A DNA stretch of 8,306 nt from Bacteroidales bacterium (GTDB lineage Bacteria > Bacteroidota > Bacteroidia > Bacteroidales > UBA932), in contig JAHDRO010000193.1 in assembly GCA_018433265.1 (NCBI GenBank), positions 1-8,306 of the forward strand, read 5' to 3'. Positions 6,143-8,306 of the stretch are shown here, one piece after another; position 1 is the stretch's first letter, and each line of letters begins with the position of its first letter. The notes beneath the pieces were generated by a model, which searched no databases, was not told the origin of the DNA, and saw only the letters and a list, made by a program, of their open reading frames with translations. The position numbers and the translations under genes were made by a program.

Positions 6143-7959
6143 TACTCAGTAGTATTCAAATATTGGCTCATGTATAGATTGAAGTAAGCTCCTTTTTTTG
6201 CTATCAACTCTTCATGTGTTCCCTTTTCAATTATTTTTCCGTCTTCAATCATCATTATTATGTCTGCGTCTCTTATAGTTGAGAGCCTGTGGGCGATGAT
6301 GAATGTGGTTCTATTTTCCATCAATGAGATCATAGCTTCTTGTATCTTCAATTCCGTTCTAGTATCTACATTTGATGTAGCTTCATCTAATATGAGGATT
6401 GAAGGGTCTTTTAAAACAGCTCTTGCAATTGCTAAAAGTTGTCTTTGACCTTGGCTTAAATTACCTCCACCTTCGGTTATATAAGTTTCATATCCATTTG
6501 GCAATCTCTTGATGAATTCATCAGCATTTGATATTTTACAAGCTCTAATTATCTCTTCATCCGCAGCGTCTAGTTTCCCATATCTAATATTTTCTTTTAT
6601 AGTTCCAGAGAATAGATAAGTATCTTGCAATACGACGCCGAACATTTCTCTTAGCGAATTTTTCTTGTATTTCTTTATATTTATATCATCAATTAATATT
6701 TCACCTTTGGTTACTTCATAAAAATTGGTCAATAGATTTACTATTGTGGTTTTTCCTGCACCCGTTGGCCCTACTAAAGCTACATTTGTTCCAGCTTCTA
6801 CAACAAAACTGATATCCTTTAAAACTTCTTTGTTCTCATTGTAATTAAAATACACATTTTTAAACTCGACTTTTCCATCTACATCTTTTATCTCTATTGC
6901 ATCAGGCTCATCTTCTCTTTCATCAGTCTCATCTAATATCTCAAAAACCCTTTCTGCACCTGCTATACCTGACTGCAATTGGTTGAAAGTGGATGCCAAT
7001 TCATTTATCGGCTTTTGAAACTGTTTAGAGTAAAAAATAAAGCTTGTGACTACACCTATTGTTATGATGTTTTTCAAAGTCAGCAATGAGCCGGACAATA
7101 CTATGATTACAAAAGTCAAATTGCCGATAGCATTCATTATAGGCATGATAAAGCCAGACCATATTTGAGCTTTTATACCTACTTCTTTTAGATCGTCATT
7201 GTATTTTTTAAACTTGCCAATCATGTCGTCTTCTTTGTTGAACATTCGAACAACATCTATTCCGCTTATGGACTCCTCAATATGTCCATTGAGATTGCCA
7301 AGAAATTGTTGCTGAGTTTTGAAGTACTTTTTTGTATTATTAGCTATAATCTTTGTGACTAAAAGCACGATTGGGACTGTCGCAAGTGTAATCAGCGCCA
7401 TGATTTCATTTATATAAAACATGATGATTACAGTGCCTATGGTACTTATGAAAGTTTGCATAAACTGTATCATAGTTTGGGATATGGTGTTGTTTATATT
7501 GTCGATGTCATTAGTAACCCTACTCATAAGTTCTCCATGAGTTGTCTTGTCGAAAAAAATGACAGGCATTTTTTGAAATTTGGCGAATATATCTTTTCTT
7601 ATGTTATACACAACTCTTTGTGAAATCCCAGCGATTATAAACTCTTGCATGTACATAAATAATGAACTAAATGCATAAAAACTCAACACAAAGAGTATGA
7701 GCCTTCTCACTTTCAATAGGTTTATTTTTTCTTTTGGAACGGTCAATGCATCAACTATTTTCCCGGTAAAATAAGGCACTAAAAGCGTTAAAAATGTGGA
7801 CAATATGACCAGTGCAAATGCTATGAATATTTTATTTTTTTCTTCTCCGAAATAGGAGAATAGCCTTCTAAGTGTTGAACTGCTGTCTTTTGGCTTTTCA
7901 ACGGGAATTATCGAATGAGGCCCGTGAATGCCTGTGATTTTCTTAGTATTACGCTCCAA
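6142..7959 (-). CDS. ABC exporter half-transporter, permease plus ATPase (catalytically complete subunit)
   Basis: A 605-residue type IV ABC exporter half-transporter. About six membrane helices (roughly 44-66, 86-108, 161-182, 186-206, 270-291, 296-312) precede an ATPase domain with Walker A GPTGAGKT (397-404), Q-loop Gln445, signature LSQGQ (501-505), Walker B ILILDE with catalytic Glu526, and switch His557 (AHRLST). The signature departs from LSGGQ (Gln for Gly). It pairs with the gene just upstream on this strand, whose stop it overlaps by 11 nt, to form a heterodimer of the TM287/TM288 or BmrCD type. The start is TTG, supported by AGGAGGTG 7 nt upstream and the lack of a nearby in-frame ATG. 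Substrates of such exporters (drugs, lipids, peptides) cannot be predicted. Its opposite orientation gives no sign of a link to the 3-hydroxybutyrate genes. Confidence 0.94.
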   Translation of the reverse strand: MERNTKKITGIHGPHSIIPVEKPKDSSSTLRRLFSYFGEEKNKIFIAFALVILSTFLTLLVPYFTGKIVDALTVPKEKINLLKVRRLILFVLSFYAFSSLFMYMQEFIIAGISQRVVYNIRKDIFAKFQKMPVIFFDKTTHGELMSRVTNDIDNINNTISQTMIQFMQTFISTIGTVIIMFYINEIMALITLATVPIVLLVTKIIANNTKKYFKTQQQFLGNLNGHIEESISGIDVVRMFNKEDDMIGKFKKYNDDLKEVGIKAQIWSGFIMPIMNAIGNLTFVIIVLSGSLLTLKNIITIGVVTSFIFYSKQFQKPINELASTFNQLQSGIAGAERVFEILDETDEREDEPDAIEIKDVDGKVEFKNVYFNYNENKEVLKDISFVVEAGTNVALVGPTGAGKTTIVNLLTNFYEVTKGEILIDDINIKKYKKNSLREMFGVVLQDTYLFSGTIKENIRYGKLDAADEEIIRACKISNADEFIKRLPNGYETYITEGGGNLSQGQRQLLAIARAVLKDPSILILDEATSNVDTRTELKIQEAMISLMENRTTFIIAHRLSTIRDADIIMMIEDGKIIEKGTHEELIAKKGAYFNLYMSQYLNTTE

Positions 7960-8306
7960 AACTAGACACCTCCTCTCCCAATTGAGAGATATAGATGGAT
8001 TTATATATTTCTGAATGGCCCAATAGATAGTCGTGTGTGCCGATAGCTTCTATTTTGCTATTGTTCAACACTATTATGTTTTCAGAATCCATTACAGATG
8101 TTATTCTTTGGGCAATTAAAATAGTTGTAGTTGACAGATTTCTTTTTAAACCTTCTTTGATTTTTCTTTCTGTAATCAAATCGACGCTAGATGTTGCATC
8201 GTCTAATATCAATAGTTCAGGGTTTTTAACTAGAGCTCTTGCGATAGAAAGCCTTTGTTTTTGGCCCCCTGAAAGATTTACACCGCCTTGGCCAAGATAA
8301 GTTTCA
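7949..8306 (-). CDS. ABC exporter half-transporter, degenerate-site subunit (partial, C-terminal 118 residues)
   Basis: Only the end of the ATPase domain is in the window; the membrane domain, Walker A and start codon lie beyond base 8306. The visible frame begins with ETYLGQGGVN, then a canonical signature LSGGQKQR, Walker B LLILDDATSSVD, and a switch region LIAQRITSV. Two catalytic positions are changed: the Walker B glutamate is Asp (LDD in place of LDE), and the switch histidine is Gln (AQR in place of AHR). This is the pattern of the non-hydrolysing subunit of heterodimeric ABC exporters such as TM287 or BmrC. Its stop overlaps the start of the partner gene by 11 nt, which indicates one operon and coupled synthesis. 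The fragment ends at the window edge; nothing suggests it is broken. Confidence 0.92.
   Translation of the reverse strand, partial: ETYLGQGGVNLSGGQKQRLSIARALVKNPELLILDDATSSVDLITERKIKEGLKRNLSTTTILIAQRITSVMDSENIIVLNNSKIEAIGTHDYLLGHSEIYKSIYISQLGEEVSSFGA
7967..7974 (-). promoter_or_regulatory. Strong ribosome binding site supporting a TTG start
   Basis: On the minus strand AGGAGGTG lies 7 nt before TTG at 7959, inside the last codons of the upstream ABC gene. A near-perfect match to the anti-Shine-Dalgarno sequence at good spacing supports a non-ATG start and coupled translation of the two subunits. Confidence 0.8.

Noticed and set aside
1..8306. Search by eye for tRNA, rRNA, CRISPR repeats, insertion sequence ends, transposase or phage genes
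   Set aside because: None seen. Coding regions fill the window except 114-440, and the repeats found are terminators or the short palindromes listed.

Overview
The window is AT-rich and codes densely, with strong AGGAGG-type ribosome binding sites, many AGA and ATA codons, and short stem plus T-run terminators. This fits a low-GC anaerobic Firmicute (Clostridia or Tissierellia type). The enzyme set, clostridial-type thiolase plus a family I CoA-transferase plus a 3-hydroxyacyl-CoA dehydrogenase, fits a fermenter that makes or uses butyrate and acetate. The species cannot be named from this sequence.

Layout: Bases 1-113 are the last 36 codons of a Fis-type DNA-binding domain, most likely the C-terminus of a sigma-54 enhancer-binding activator. 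A 327-base intergenic region (114-440) follows. It holds a perfect 18-bp palindrome (182-199), a weaker related site 42 bp downstream, a stem-loop terminator (303-349) and a near-consensus -24/-12 (sigma-54) promoter (394-408). That promoter heads a same-strand cluster: D-3-hydroxybutyrate dehydrogenase (441-1202), GntP-family permease (1227-2516), acetyl-CoA acetyltransferase (2610-3788), the two subunits of an acetoacetate/acetate-type CoA-transferase (3807-4463 and 4463-5122), then, past an intrinsic terminator, an atypical 3-hydroxyacyl-CoA dehydrogenase (5175-6116).

Together the genes read as a 3-hydroxybutyrate (ketone body) utilisation module. The permease would bring in 3-hydroxybutyrate, the short-chain dehydrogenase oxidises it to acetoacetate, the CoA-transferase activates it to acetoacetyl-CoA, and the thiolase cleaves that to two acetyl-CoA. 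The last dehydrogenase could divert acetoacetyl-CoA reductively towards butyrate. Regulator, enhancer-like palindrome and sigma-54 promoter suggest substrate-induced control. The gene content resembles the HbcR-controlled 3-hydroxybutyrate cluster known from Pseudomonas (recalled, not searched).

After a bidirectional terminator (6111-6142) the minus strand carries an apparently unrelated pair of ABC exporter half-transporters (6142-7959, and a partial gene 7949-8306 running off the window). Their motifs show a heterodimer with one intact and one degenerate ATP site. I see no tRNA, rRNA, CRISPR array, insertion sequence or other mobile element. The individual families are known; the most interesting aspect is the sigma-54 circuit around the 3-hydroxybutyrate module in an apparent anaerobic Firmicute.
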